Shown one piece after another: positions 20,321-31,200 of a DNA stretch of 34,801 nt. The notes under the pieces were generated by a model that made no database searches, was not told the origin of the DNA, and saw only the letters and a program-made list of their open reading frames with translations. The translations under genes and the position numbers were made by a program. Position 1 is the first letter of the stretch. Each line of letters begins with the position of its first letter. This stretch comes from Lactifluus volemus (taxonomy: Eukaryota > Basidiomycota > Agaricomycetes > Russulales > Russulaceae): positions 1 to 34,801 of the forward strand of contig WTXI01000359.1 in the NCBI GenBank assembly GCA_022376515.1, given 5' to 3'.

Positions 20321-23300
20321 GATTCCATCCCCTTCCTAGGTCTTGGAATGTCAGGGGTGGAGGGGGGTTTTGTGTTTTTGGTGCGCGGAGCGCGTAGCTC
20401 CGCAGTGTCCGTGTCCGAGGGAAAGTGGCATCAGTGCTCCTGCATATAAGATTCTCAGTTCCGGACTCAAAACGCACTTTCTGACGGATCCACCTTGATA
20501 CCTTTTCTGCCTGTATGCCATGTGGACGGACGTCGGGGACGCGGCGTGGAAGGTACCATAGACGACGACTCATCGAAAGATTCGAAAACTCGGTCGCAAT
20601 GTTCCATCTTGGTCTTGTCTTTAGAGCGACGATTGTATTCATGGGCGCTGGCGCCAGTCATGCTGCAAAAAAAGGAAAAAATAAGGATGACGAGGAAAAC
20701 GAGGGCTTTTGGAGGTAAGCAAGAATCGAGACGGTTTGGTGAACGTTGTGCTGATGTCTGTTGCCCGAGTGTTGGCTTTTGTGTATTCACATCTCACTTT
20801 CTTTTTGATTGGTCTGTCAAATTGCGACCGATCTGTCATTTGTGGACCCGGTTCACCCAGAGATTTGTGGCTTTTACTTTGACTAACAAATTGCACTATG
20901 CACCAGTCGCTTGGCCCAGCAGCATTTTTGCACGTTTGGGCCAACATGCAAACAGTCAAAACTCGGCGTTCAGCGTTCAACGCTGGTCAACTGGTCTCAT
21001 CCGCCATTCGTTCAATCTGCCCACAGGGCCTGGGTATGTATTATTGGAACATGGTCAGAGGTGTCGGATCGCACAATTACTTCCGTTTCTTTGCGTTACA
21101 GAGTACGGTGTTGGATATTTCTAGCACTTAAACTGGGGTAATCGCGCTATGGAGTTATTGTCTTGAGGGGCCGTGAATGAAAAACATGCAGTCTGCCACT
21201 GCGATGTGATCGGAGTTTCTAGTAAGCACACTAGGGTCGAGATCGTGATGCCCATAATGGTATCAAGATATAATCCTTACTGCTATACATATTAACATTT
21301 ATTCACGCCATACTAAGCGCTGCCAGTCTTGAGCCTGCGCCGAACAGTAAAAATGAATTTGACCAGTAACCTTGCGATTGATCAAATGAGGGGGTCGCGG
21401 GCACGAATCGGGAAAAGCTCCGATATTCGTGGGAAAAGGTTGTGAGTTGGGCTGTTTGGTGTAATCAGAGCGTGGGAATACAACTACGTTTTGCTTCTCT
21501 CTAGTGTGAATGCCCTGAGGCTCTGGACTGCCAGATGAGCGGCTTGGAGTTGATCTAGACGGATATATGCGGACCAAAGGATGCTCTGTAGCTTCCGTCA
21601 TCCACCCACAACTGCGAGTAGTAATGGACGTCTCGAGTAGCCCTCCTCGTCTCAACATTGAGGATTGCTAAGGACAGTTGCGACAATCTCAAAGTCCTTT
21701 TTGCTTTGCCGGGTCCCTACTATCTCTCTTTTCAGTTCTGTTCCTTGCAGTTCCTGACTATTAAGCAGGATCGTTTGCTGAATGTCTCATTTTCTTTCAT
21801 TGATTCCTGGAAAACACCCAAGGAAGGAATATATATAAGGACAGTTCGGCATGATAAGCAGATTTTGACATTTCCTACCAGGTGATCCGGCCGCTTGTAA
21901 CAGTACAAAGTTTTCTCCCGAACTTTCACGGCGCCCAAACGAATACCGGCGTGTTTACTTGCACTGAACGAAGAGCTTGGGACGTCGTTAAACTGCCCAG
22001 ATGGATGCGGTGTCTACTGTATCTCCGTCATGGGCTCCTTTCACAGCGCTCTACTCCAGTCCTTCAGCCGTGGGTGTCTACTTGCAATCTTATTTCCTTA
22101 CCACGACAGCATCTCGACTGCGCAAACGAAAACAATTCACAAGCACAGATGGCATTCAGGCGCAACGGAGAGGGGTACGGGTCTACATTAAACATCTACG
22201 AACGATGCCCTGTACGGCTGTTTCCGAAGCTCAGGCATCTCTAACGGATGAACTGCGGATGTAGAATGGCAAGACGGTATATGTGGATCCCATCCGCACA
22301 CTAGGCGCCTGTACAGGGCCAAGCACCTGCAAGGTTTGCTGGTGCTCCCACTCAGGCATTGCTGTGGGCTGAGTGAAGGAACCAGAGAGGAATCCGTTAA
22401 CAAGGAAGTGCAGTGCAGGAGGGAAGTGTAACGCCCACGCCTCTTGCATTCCCTCTCCTTCACCCTTCCCACCGCTGGCAGTTTGTCCTTGACTACCTTG
22501 AGAATATTAACTTCTAAGTCCGCCACTCGAGACGATAGAACATTCCATCCAGGTAAGTGGAAAGGAGGACGAACTAAGCGGTGATCAAGAACGTAATGTC
22601 TATAGGAACAGGGTCAATCAGAGACTGTGTTCAATGGCGGAAATATGGGGCTTGCCGCTTGCGCGACGAATTGTCTCAGGGCCAGGGCGCTGGCCAGGGC
22701 GCTATAGCCCCTATACCCGAAGTCGGCCTCTACCGCGAAACGGTGTTGCGCCACCACCACTTTGCTACTTCACTTCCTGTGATTCACCTCAATGCTATTC
22801 CCAGCATTCCTACCACCCGTATATACACACAGCCATGTGACTCGGAGGGCTTACTTGAGTCACATAAAGGGTGACCATCAAACCTAAACTACCAGAGGAA
22901 ATCAAAACAACAATTCTGTATGCGGCCATATCTCGATCCAAGGACATCATCATCCTGCTCTTCTTGTTTACTCGGATGGCTGCTTCGAGACGTCTGCACG
23001 ACATGACTAGCGTAGAACATGATCAAGTTGATCGATGCTGCGTCGTGACCACACTGTCGTTCTTGACCGCCTCAGGGAGTCATGTTCCTGATGCCTGAAG
23101 ATTTACGCGGCAATTACGAATTCACAAATGCGGGAGCAAGTCCGAGGAGATAAAGGCGAAGCACTGTGTATCATCAAAAACGATTCTCTTCCGCGAGGAG
23201 AGGGCTCGGCAGATACCCGCGGGCTTGGGACGCCTCACTGGGATTCATTGTAACTTAATCGGAAGGTCGGTCAGGCACAAATCTCTGCCGAAATTGTCTC

Positions 23301-25670
23301 CTCTCCACTCACTTGAACGCGGGGCCGTGGAGCATATAACCAGGTGACAGACGGTGACAGACGGTGACAATCGGAATGCAAGCTTTACTGTAACTTGCAG
23401 TCGGCAGTACTGTACTTACTATACTAGTTTGCCAGGGACTTTTTCGATGCCGGATTCCATTTCCGGAGACTTCCATGAGTATTGCCCTACTGTAATTCGC
23501 CCAACGATGTTTGTTCCTTACGCGTGTATGATGAGGAACATGGATCGAAAGTTTCCGCGAGTGAGAAAGCTAACCGTCTCGGCTAGAGGCACGCATTTAC
23601 TCGTAAAATCGTTGCCAGGACAGAGTGTATTAAATGGGTGCGCACCAGACTGTACCAAGCGCTACGAGGGTCGATTCGATTCGTAGTTTCCCCAGCCAAT
23701 GGGAGGGCGAGGCTCTGATTGCCGAGGGCCAGCCGAACAAATTGATCTGAAACGCGCAGAACAAAGATGGATGGATGAACACGTTGACGAGCCAACACGG
23801 CCTAGTAGGCTCGGATAGGCTCGGATAGCTCCGGGTCGGCCGCCTGGCAAGTCCCTGTTTTCCAGGATCTTGGTGTATTCGTGGGGTGTTTTCACTATGT
23901 TGTTTGATATACGACCTTCAAGTTGAACTTTTCCCGCGACGCATTCGCGTGATCTTTTTTCGCGGTGAGTCTGAATCCCGTCTCCCCTTACAACCCCGAA
24001 CAGATACCCGCGGTGATGGCATGTCTGTAATGGTATCAAATACATTACAGCACATAAGAGCATCCGGCACGTTTCATCATTTCTGCTGACTTCAAAGCTG
24101 AGCTCGTGTGGATGTTCCTCCTTTGGCTGCGATTCCAATCCGCGCCCATCACCTTGTTTAGCAGGCACGTATATAAGATCTCTTATCTAGACCATATAAC
24201 ACACATTGGGTACACGTACAGGCGGCAGCCGGCTTTAAGCGACATTAATCGATGACGGGTCCGTATTTTGTACCTTGGCGCCAATCCTGCAGGCAACGCG
24301 GGCAACATGATCCGTGTGAAAAGCGCACGAGTGAGAATGCAGTGCAACGAACACCCCTGGCGCTTTTACCCTTGCTCGCCCGACTTATGCGAAATTCAGT
24401 AAAGATATAGGAAGTTAGGAAACGCTCGCAGTCCCGAGTGTAGGGTCCGGCGGGGCAGGAATCGTGAGGACGAGGCAAGAGAAGTTTAAGTTCGCCTGGA
24501 GGCAATAAGGTTGCTTGTGCCTGATTGTGGCTCGCACGCAAGGCGGAAGGTTCAAGAATGAGGGTACAGATGACGCAGGTGGGTGAAAGGAACGTTTTGG
24601 ACCACGTTAATACGGGCAAGAGCATATGGATACTGTACTGTGTATGGGGGTCCGTGGATACGGGCGAGCACCAAGTTAGGCAAACACACGGCATATGTTT
24701 GATTTCTTTTCATTCATTTTCTGGAATGCTATCGGCGTCCCCGGTCCGCAGTCCAAATCTGGGTGCAGTTCGGACACAAATGGGACCGGTGCCTGGTGAA
24801 CGGGGCATGCTGCGCTTTACGTTCCTGTAATCAAGGTTGCATTGCGACCAGATGACGCTTACGGAGGGGACATGCGGCTGTCCGGACGCCAGGAGGATGA
24901 TCAGGGGGGTGGGGGCGTGCCTTGCTGGACTTATGGCGCAAACTGGTATCTTACTCTGTGGGGGGTTAGACAGGGGAACAGGAGAAAATAGTCTCATGGG
25001 GGTAAAGGGTGATGCCCTATACCGTTATCAGGGACCAGGCGAAGCGCAGCAAGGGTGGAGACAACTTGAATGGGGGTCCGTGAATACCCGATGGAAGTGA
25101 GAGGTTGCGAATGCTGGAGAGTGGAACTGGCAAAGATAAGTTTCTTCTTTTGAGATGGAGTCTACTCTACGATATCGACAACTGGCAGTGAATTGTATAG
25201 AATGGAGAGGTGTGAGTGTGCCGATTCTCGGTGCCTGGACAAGTTTGCCCGAAAGGTTGGCGAACTCGATCAGGAACGAGTGGATAGTTTATATTTCTAA
25301 ATATAGGTCTGTTCCTTCACTTGTCAAAATGATGTTCCGCCGGCCGGAAGCAATTTATTTACGGTTCAGTATTTATTACTTTAGTGAGACATGAATGTCT
25401 AACTTATTGACAGAATCATGAAAAGATAGTGGAAAGATCGGGATAAGGCCAGCAAAAACTGGGTTAAGTTGTGTGAAGTGGGAATGAGAGAATGAGCGGC
25501 GATCTGGTCAGGGGTAATGCTTGGGAACTAGTGAACCCAAATTCGCTCTCCGCGTAACTTGTTTTTGTCCCTTTTATCTCGGTCCGCCATTTGCTCCCCG
25601 TCCCCGGTCGCCTTTCATCTTTCTCCACTCCACGCTAACCTTCTCTCCAGTTTACCCTGCCTCTCCTCTC
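20321..25670. other. long gene-poor block
   Basis: About 5.3 kb with no confident gene. Items seen: a minus frame at 20467-20790 with a hydrophobic run (ALVFLVILIFSFFC) that is the shadow of an A/G-rich + strand (AKKGKNKDDEEN); a minus-strand coding-like pair near 22240-22530 (VADLEVNILK, possible splice, then QEAWALHFPPALHFLVNGFL); short direct repeats gacggtgaca at about 23345-23368 and ggctcggata at about 23813-23828; TATA-like stretches at 23335 and 24170. Weak open frames at 24245-24997 (-) contain two HxxCPxC-type words. None could be assembled into a gene. The block may contain decayed transposons. Confidence 0.35.
22240..22530 (-). other. weak coding-like segment
   Basis: On the minus strand VADLEVNILK (about 22526-22497) followed by a gtagtcaagg donor-like site, or in another frame GSQGQTASGGKGEGEGMQEA continuing to QEAWALHFPPALHFLVNGFL and ending near 22230. 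The residue composition is more protein-like than the alternatives, but no start, domain or consistent splice was found. Could be a relic exon. Unknown function. Confidence 0.15.
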
Positions 25671-27919
25671 ATGCGTATCCGGGCTGATGACGATGACCCC
25701 CTTTCTTCTGCTCTCAGTCCTCCCCAAGATGAGTTGCCAGACGCCAAGATAATCCGCATAAGACGCGAAGAAGAGGCTCGTCTCGTCTCTCAGACTATTG
25801 ATGAGGCTATCCGCCTCGAACGGCAGGCCAATAAGAAAACTAAAGTCGTTCGTGTACTCCTCCTAGGTCAAAGCGAATCTGGTGCGTGGCATCTCTCTCG
25901 CATTACATAGACACTATCGCTCACCGCACCGCAGGAAAGTCCACCACACTGCGCCGTGAGTGTTGCGTCCTCGTACTCTCGCGCGTTTAATGTGACCCTC
26001 CTCACAACACCTAGAGTTTCAGCGTATCTACACGCCTACAGCTTTTCGTGAGGAGCGAATACATTGGCGTATGATCATCCAATTAAACGTTATTCGTTCG
26101 GTGCATACAATCCTCGCCGCACTTTCCACCTATCGTCGCCAGACCTCTCGTAACCGTGCCCGCAGCCTTTCAGGTCCCTGGGAGTCGCGTTCGCAAGTTA
26201 CTTCAGTACGAACTGATAGCAAGGGCAAAGGCAAGGCCCGCGCAGAATCAGAGTTTGACTTTGAATACTATGACGAAGAGCGGCCTGGTGGAATGTCTAT
26301 GCAGTCCCCTTACGCAGACGCGTTTTCTGAAGAAGACGCTCTTGAGGATATGGAACTCGATGAGATCGCTCAGCGCCTTGCCCCTCTTCGGCCTGTCGAG
26401 GCTATGCTCAAAGCGCTCCTCGTGCCACCCTCCGAGGACGAGCCTGCTGACCTCGGGATGGGTCCAGTAGGCATGCCTACGTCCGCCCTCGCTCTTGCCA
26501 AGGAAGTCTTCGTGCGTCCCGGCAGATGGCGCTCGGATGGCGTCGGGGCGCGCCCTGCAAATGCGCTTGCGGCGGACACCGTGGATGAAGCCCAGCGGGT
26601 ATTGCTCGAGTGTCGTTTTGACCTGATACGTCTATGGGAAAGCATGCGCATGCGTGAGATCTTGGCTCTGCGCCGTGTACGGTTAGAGGAGGAGAGTGGG
26701 TTGTTAGTATTTCTTTCCAATTCCTCCCCACGGATCCAACCTATGGCTCAGTGCCACTATCACAACGACCATCGACCAATGGAGCTGACGAGTTCTTGTC
26801 TCCATTACAGTTTCCTGAATGATTTGGATCGGGTAACTGGGTACGACTACGTCCCTACGGACGGTGCGCCGCGCGATGCCTATCCTGGACGGCGTTACAT
26901 TTCTGTTGACGCGCCTAGGCAGATGACGTGCTTAAAGCGAGATTAAAGACAATCGGCGTTTCGGAGTACAAGTTCGAGATGGAAGCGGGGGATCAGCGAG
27001 GGACACAGTGGCGAATTGTAGACGTGGGTGGATCACGATTCCAAGTGCGCCTCCATTCCTATTCTAGTCCACTCCGCAAACAACGGTGCTGACAACACCC
27101 CTCAGCGACGTATGTAGACAGCCAATGTTCCATCTGGTGTCGTGATTTCTTACATTTACGCTTCTTTCCGTGCGATGGGTTGGTGTAGCCACATGGGTTC
27201 CATTTTTCGATAATGGTGCGTCTTGTCCAAGAGGTTCACATGCGCCGCTCCACTCCATATTGATCGAACTCTTAGCGGACGCCATCATTTTTCTAGCGCC
27301 TATTTCGGCGTTCGACCAAGTGTTGACAGAGGACCCGAAAGTGAACCGACTCGTAAGCTGATTTAATTGTTTAACCGATTCGATAAATTTGGCTTAATGC
27401 ACAACACTATCACAGGAGGACTCGGTGCTCCTCTGGAAGGGGCTTTGCCAAAACAAGCTGCTGGCCAACGTCGACCTCGTGCTCTTCCTCAACAAGTGCG
27501 ACATCCTTCAACGTAAGCTTGAGTCCGGTATTCGTCTCGTGCGATACGTCAGAAGCTACGAAGATCGGTCAAATGACATGGAAACTGCTTCCAAATGTAT
27601 GTCTTTCGCTTATGAGCGATGCTAATCGTTGATTGTCTTGGACACTAGACTTCCGCGGGAAATTCAACGCCATACAAAGAACGTACTCGCCGATTCCTAG
27701 GAAGTTTTATGGTTACTGTACATCTGTCACGGTGAGATTGATTTTCGGCTATTTCTGTAGTGCTGTCTATTAACCGAGGCCTCGCAGGAAACTACGCCAA
27801 CGGCTGGTATCCTTGCGAGCGGTACGTCCTCACCCACAGCCGAATTCCTTTTCACTGATCGGCATCCAGTCCGAGACATTGTACTGCGACAGCACCTACG
27901 CACCGTGAGACTCGCTTGA
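25671..27919 (+). CDS. atypical heterotrimeric G-protein alpha subunit (expanded basidiomycete type)
   Basis: Exons 25671-25881, 25935-25955, 26015-26699, 26811-26863, 26923-27044, 27106-27109, 27189-27215, 27276-27352, 27416-27596, 27649-27731, 27788-27821, 27870-27919: 1548 nt, 515 aa against about 350 for typical G-alpha. P-loop GQSESGKST (66-74). Switch I ARLKTIGV keeps the catalytic Arg (R330) and the Mg-binding Thr (T333). Switch II is DVGGSR (357-362), where the catalytic Gln is Ser361. NKCD (426-429) and YCTSVT (483-488) are the guanine-binding boxes. An extra low-complexity, acidic segment of roughly 150 residues (about 105-260) interrupts the helical domain. No MGxxxS myristoylation or N-terminal Cys motif; the protein starts MRIRADDDDP. 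Its αN helix is charged. It would act as a GTP-regulated switch at G-protein-coupled receptors, but with slow or no intrinsic hydrolysis. Intron 3 (26700-26810, 111 bp) is stop-free, so retention adds 37 residues. Confidence 0.93.
27106..27109 (+). other. predicted 4-nt microexon (CGAC) of the G-alpha gene
   Basis: Exon 5 ends FQ at CAA|gtgcgc (27044) and the next conserved residues TWVPFFDN are encoded from 27191. Direct joining of 27044 to 27189 puts the reading frame wrong. Including CGAC, flanked by cccctcag (27098-27105) and a consensus donor gtatgt (27110-27115), gives RFQ-R-P-TWVPFF in frame, with the residue spacing expected for G-alpha between DVGG and the following strand. Confidence 0.7.
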
Positions 27920-28266
27920 CGGCTTCTGATAACTTACTCAGAGTCAGAATCTGCGCGGGAGGGTCTTTCCTGGATATCTTTTGATGTAATTTTTTGGTCA
28001 CAGCATATACCCGCTCCTTTCACAAGCGCGGGCTGGGTACTCACACGATCTAAACGATCTTGTTCATATATACGACGATCTCATCCATCACCTTATGCTG
28101 TACATTGTTGCACTTGTTATCACAAAAAAAAAGCCAGTATCGTAGGAATGAGCCCAAAGTCTGCCATTACAGTTGCTTACTCAGCGAGATTATAGCTATG
28201 ACTGGGACACCCTTGACCACTCATCGACTCATCTACCAACTTATACTTGTCTCCTGACCCAATCTT
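27920..28266. other. intergenic region between G-alpha and listerin genes
   Basis: About 350 bp, tandem gene orientation. Contains a 10-A run at 28123-28132 and short A/T-rich words, but no gene. It must hold the G-alpha 3' end and the listerin promoter. Confidence 0.4.
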
Positions 28267-31200
28267 ATGACCAAGAGTGGAACAAAGTCGTCCGCGTCTT
28301 CTGCCACGCGCAAGAAGCATGCACGCAAGGCAACCAAGGACGCTCCGCCGACAGATGCACCAAGCCTGCCTAAGGAAAGAAAGCCCAAAGGCAAAGACAA
28401 AGGCAAGAACAAGGAGCCACCGCGTAAGAAGGTGTATATCCCACCAGTTAAGCCGCAACCTGTGCAGCAGGACCCAATCGATGCTCTCGGTCTTGCGCAA
28501 CGTCTGCCAGCAGAACTGCTTGTCGTGTTGCGCGCGCTAAACAAAAAGGACACGGTGACGAAGAACAAGGCGGTCGAGGAGTTTCGGACTGTGTGGATCG
28601 ATCGTACACATCCCTCTGTAACTGAGGATGACGCCCATCAAGACACGGAGGCGTATGCGCGGCTCGAGGCACTCGAGCTCTCACTCCCGGTCTGGGTATG
28701 TGGCTCCAACGCTTAGTATCCCCCAATCTCTCAAATTCCTACGATCACATTATAAAACTGCTCAACTCTTCACCACTGACAGATGCATCATGCGCCTGCG
28801 CTCTTCTTGCACCCCTCACGCCGCCTCCGCGCTCTCGCGCTGTCGGCCCACGCCGATATTCTCCGCGTGGAACAGCTACGCGTACAGATGCTCTTCTACC
28901 TCCGCGAGATGGCGTCTGCGGAGCAGGTCGAGTGTTTACTCGGTAGCTGGTGCATGGCTACGCGCGATGCCGAACGGCAGGTCGCGCAAGTCGCGCAGCG
29001 CTCTTGGGATGCGCATATCTCCCTCGATGCCGACTCAGACACCACCACAAGTGCGGTGGAGAAAGAGGAGAAGAGACTGGTGTTGGATGGCGCGCAGAGG
29101 GCCGCACTGCTTGTGTTCGTGCAGCGCGCGTTGCTCGATCCGCTCGCTTTGCACGCTTATTTGAACCCGGTGCAAGTACCCGTAGAGGTCGTCGTGCAGA
29201 GGACGATACGTGGAAAGCCGGTTCCGACGCCTGTTGTGGCGGCGCAGACACGGAGAACAGATAGCGAGTTATCGGCGCGGGTCAAAGGTGAGAATGAGGA
29301 AGAGAGTGAGACGGATCGCAAGGCGCGGTTGCGCATCGGGGCCTTGGGTGCACTACAAGGAATCTTGGGTATGTGGACGCTACGCCATCTCTTGTGGCCC
29401 CTTTCTTAAGGAAGACGTACAGATGCTCGCTCTCAGGGGCCCGGACGCAAGTCACTCGAGGATCTACTAGACATTCTCTCCGATGCGCGGTTGTGGAGTT
29501 CTCTTCATCACGCGCAGACATGTCCATTCGCGGATATTGAAAGCTTTGGATATGCACAACCAGGCGTTCGAAGTTACGCCTGGGCATTACTTTGGACATT
29601 GCTGGAGAGCTGGCGAGGTAAGGCGCCTCCTGATGTGCCTCTTCTAGTTGACAGAACAGGCGGGGATACTTAGACGAAATGGCTAGCTTGGTTCCGATAC
29701 TCAGCGTGGCGGTTTTGCGCTCCTCGTTTGTCGAGCCGAGCGTGCAAGTCAGAGGAACAATGTGGCGTCCATGGCTGAAGTTCCTCAAGGGTATGACACT
29801 CCATCGCTTTTGTCGTGATCATAATGCTCACGGTGTGACAGACTATCCACGCGCTTGGGAGATTGATGCCACGTTTGAGCTCCACAAGACGAACGAAGGA
29901 GATTCTGACGAAGAAGGGGACGGTTCCGATGCAGAAGAGGAAAGGACAGATCAAACCACGTCTGGTTACACAGTCAAAGATGGACGATCACCCGCTTTCG
30001 CAGACTTTTTGCAGTTTTTGGAGCTCGGTTGTGGTGGCTCGCCACTGCAAGGCTACCCGGCCATCCTCGTCATCCTGTCCTCTATCCCATCATCTGTTCG
30101 TACCGTCCCGCCGCTCCAACATATCATATCGCAGTGTTGACCTCTGTCCCCACAGATCCTTCTACACTCGGACTCGGACATCTCCGCCAGTGCATTCTTC
30201 TCTTCATTCTGGGCCGCTGTCGATGGGCGCGCGCTTAGTGCCCTTGATCGCGCTGCCAAATCTGCTGCGTTCCTTGAGGCACTATTCGAATGTACCACGT
30301 TTGTGGTGCGGTGCATACGCAGTACCCGCGACGACGCAGGCGACAGTGTATATGGCAAAGACGCGGAGAAGACCCTCGTGTGTGCGCAGTATACAAGGGT
30401 GTGGGAGGAGAGTACATCGAAGAGGCTAAGAGTTGAGGAGGGGCTAGCAGGAGAACTGGTCGCAAAGAGCTTGGTCAGGTTGAACGAGATCGACGCAGGT
30501 ATGCGTTTTTCTTTTTCGACTCATAACGTATTGAATAGTTCCCACCGAACAGGCCTATTTGATGCTGCTTGGGATGCCCTCGTTTCTGGAATAAAGGTTC
30601 ATTCTTTCCCTGCTGACACCCCAAACACGCAGTTAGTCTTCTCCTTACTCAAAGCTTCCTGTGCGGTTTTCGTGGAGGGAAGTCATCCTCGTTCGGTTAC
30701 CGACAGTCTCTTCCAAAAGATTATGGAAGGGGTACTCTCCCACAGTCGGGACGCTCTTCTGTCGCATACACAGGACGAAGGCAATCAGCGTAAACTCGAT
30801 GTATCACTCGATATGATTGACACTTTTGGGGACAATCTCTTTGTTGGGATTGGCCAAGCCGAGGTAGGTCAGACCGTCGTGGATAATCTGTTCTTATGAT
30901 GATATCCACCCTATTGTAGGCGCTGGATGCGACCATGTTTGAACATGCCAACAAGATACTGAGCGTGTCGCCTAGGCTTTTGACGACGTACCTCTCCCGC
31001 CGCGCTGACCAGGCAGTTACACTCGAACTCTGGCGTGCCCTCATCGGATCGCTACCGTCGCAGCCCATCTACACCACCCTTCCACCCCTTTTAGATGCGG
31101 CAGAACAACGCATTCTTCCCGATCACTTGAAGCCTATTGGACAAGAATTTGATGCATCGATCAGTGCTATGTTTTCCGATGCTATGGGGTCGACAAATCC

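Noticed and set aside
20515..20718. + strand frame ending ASHAAKKGKNKDDEENEGFW
   Set aside because: Low-complexity A/G-rich DNA gives Lys/Glu on one strand and a hydrophobic run on the other. Neither frame has supporting context.
24245..24997. Minus-strand frames containing HLCPNC and CCPRCLQDW words, perhaps repeated zinc knuckles
   Set aside because: The two words are in different frames separated by stops. No start, splice or family could be established.
28950..29264. Overlapping open frames on both strands
   Set aside because: They are shadows of listerin exon 2, which has the correct frame, splice sites and homology.
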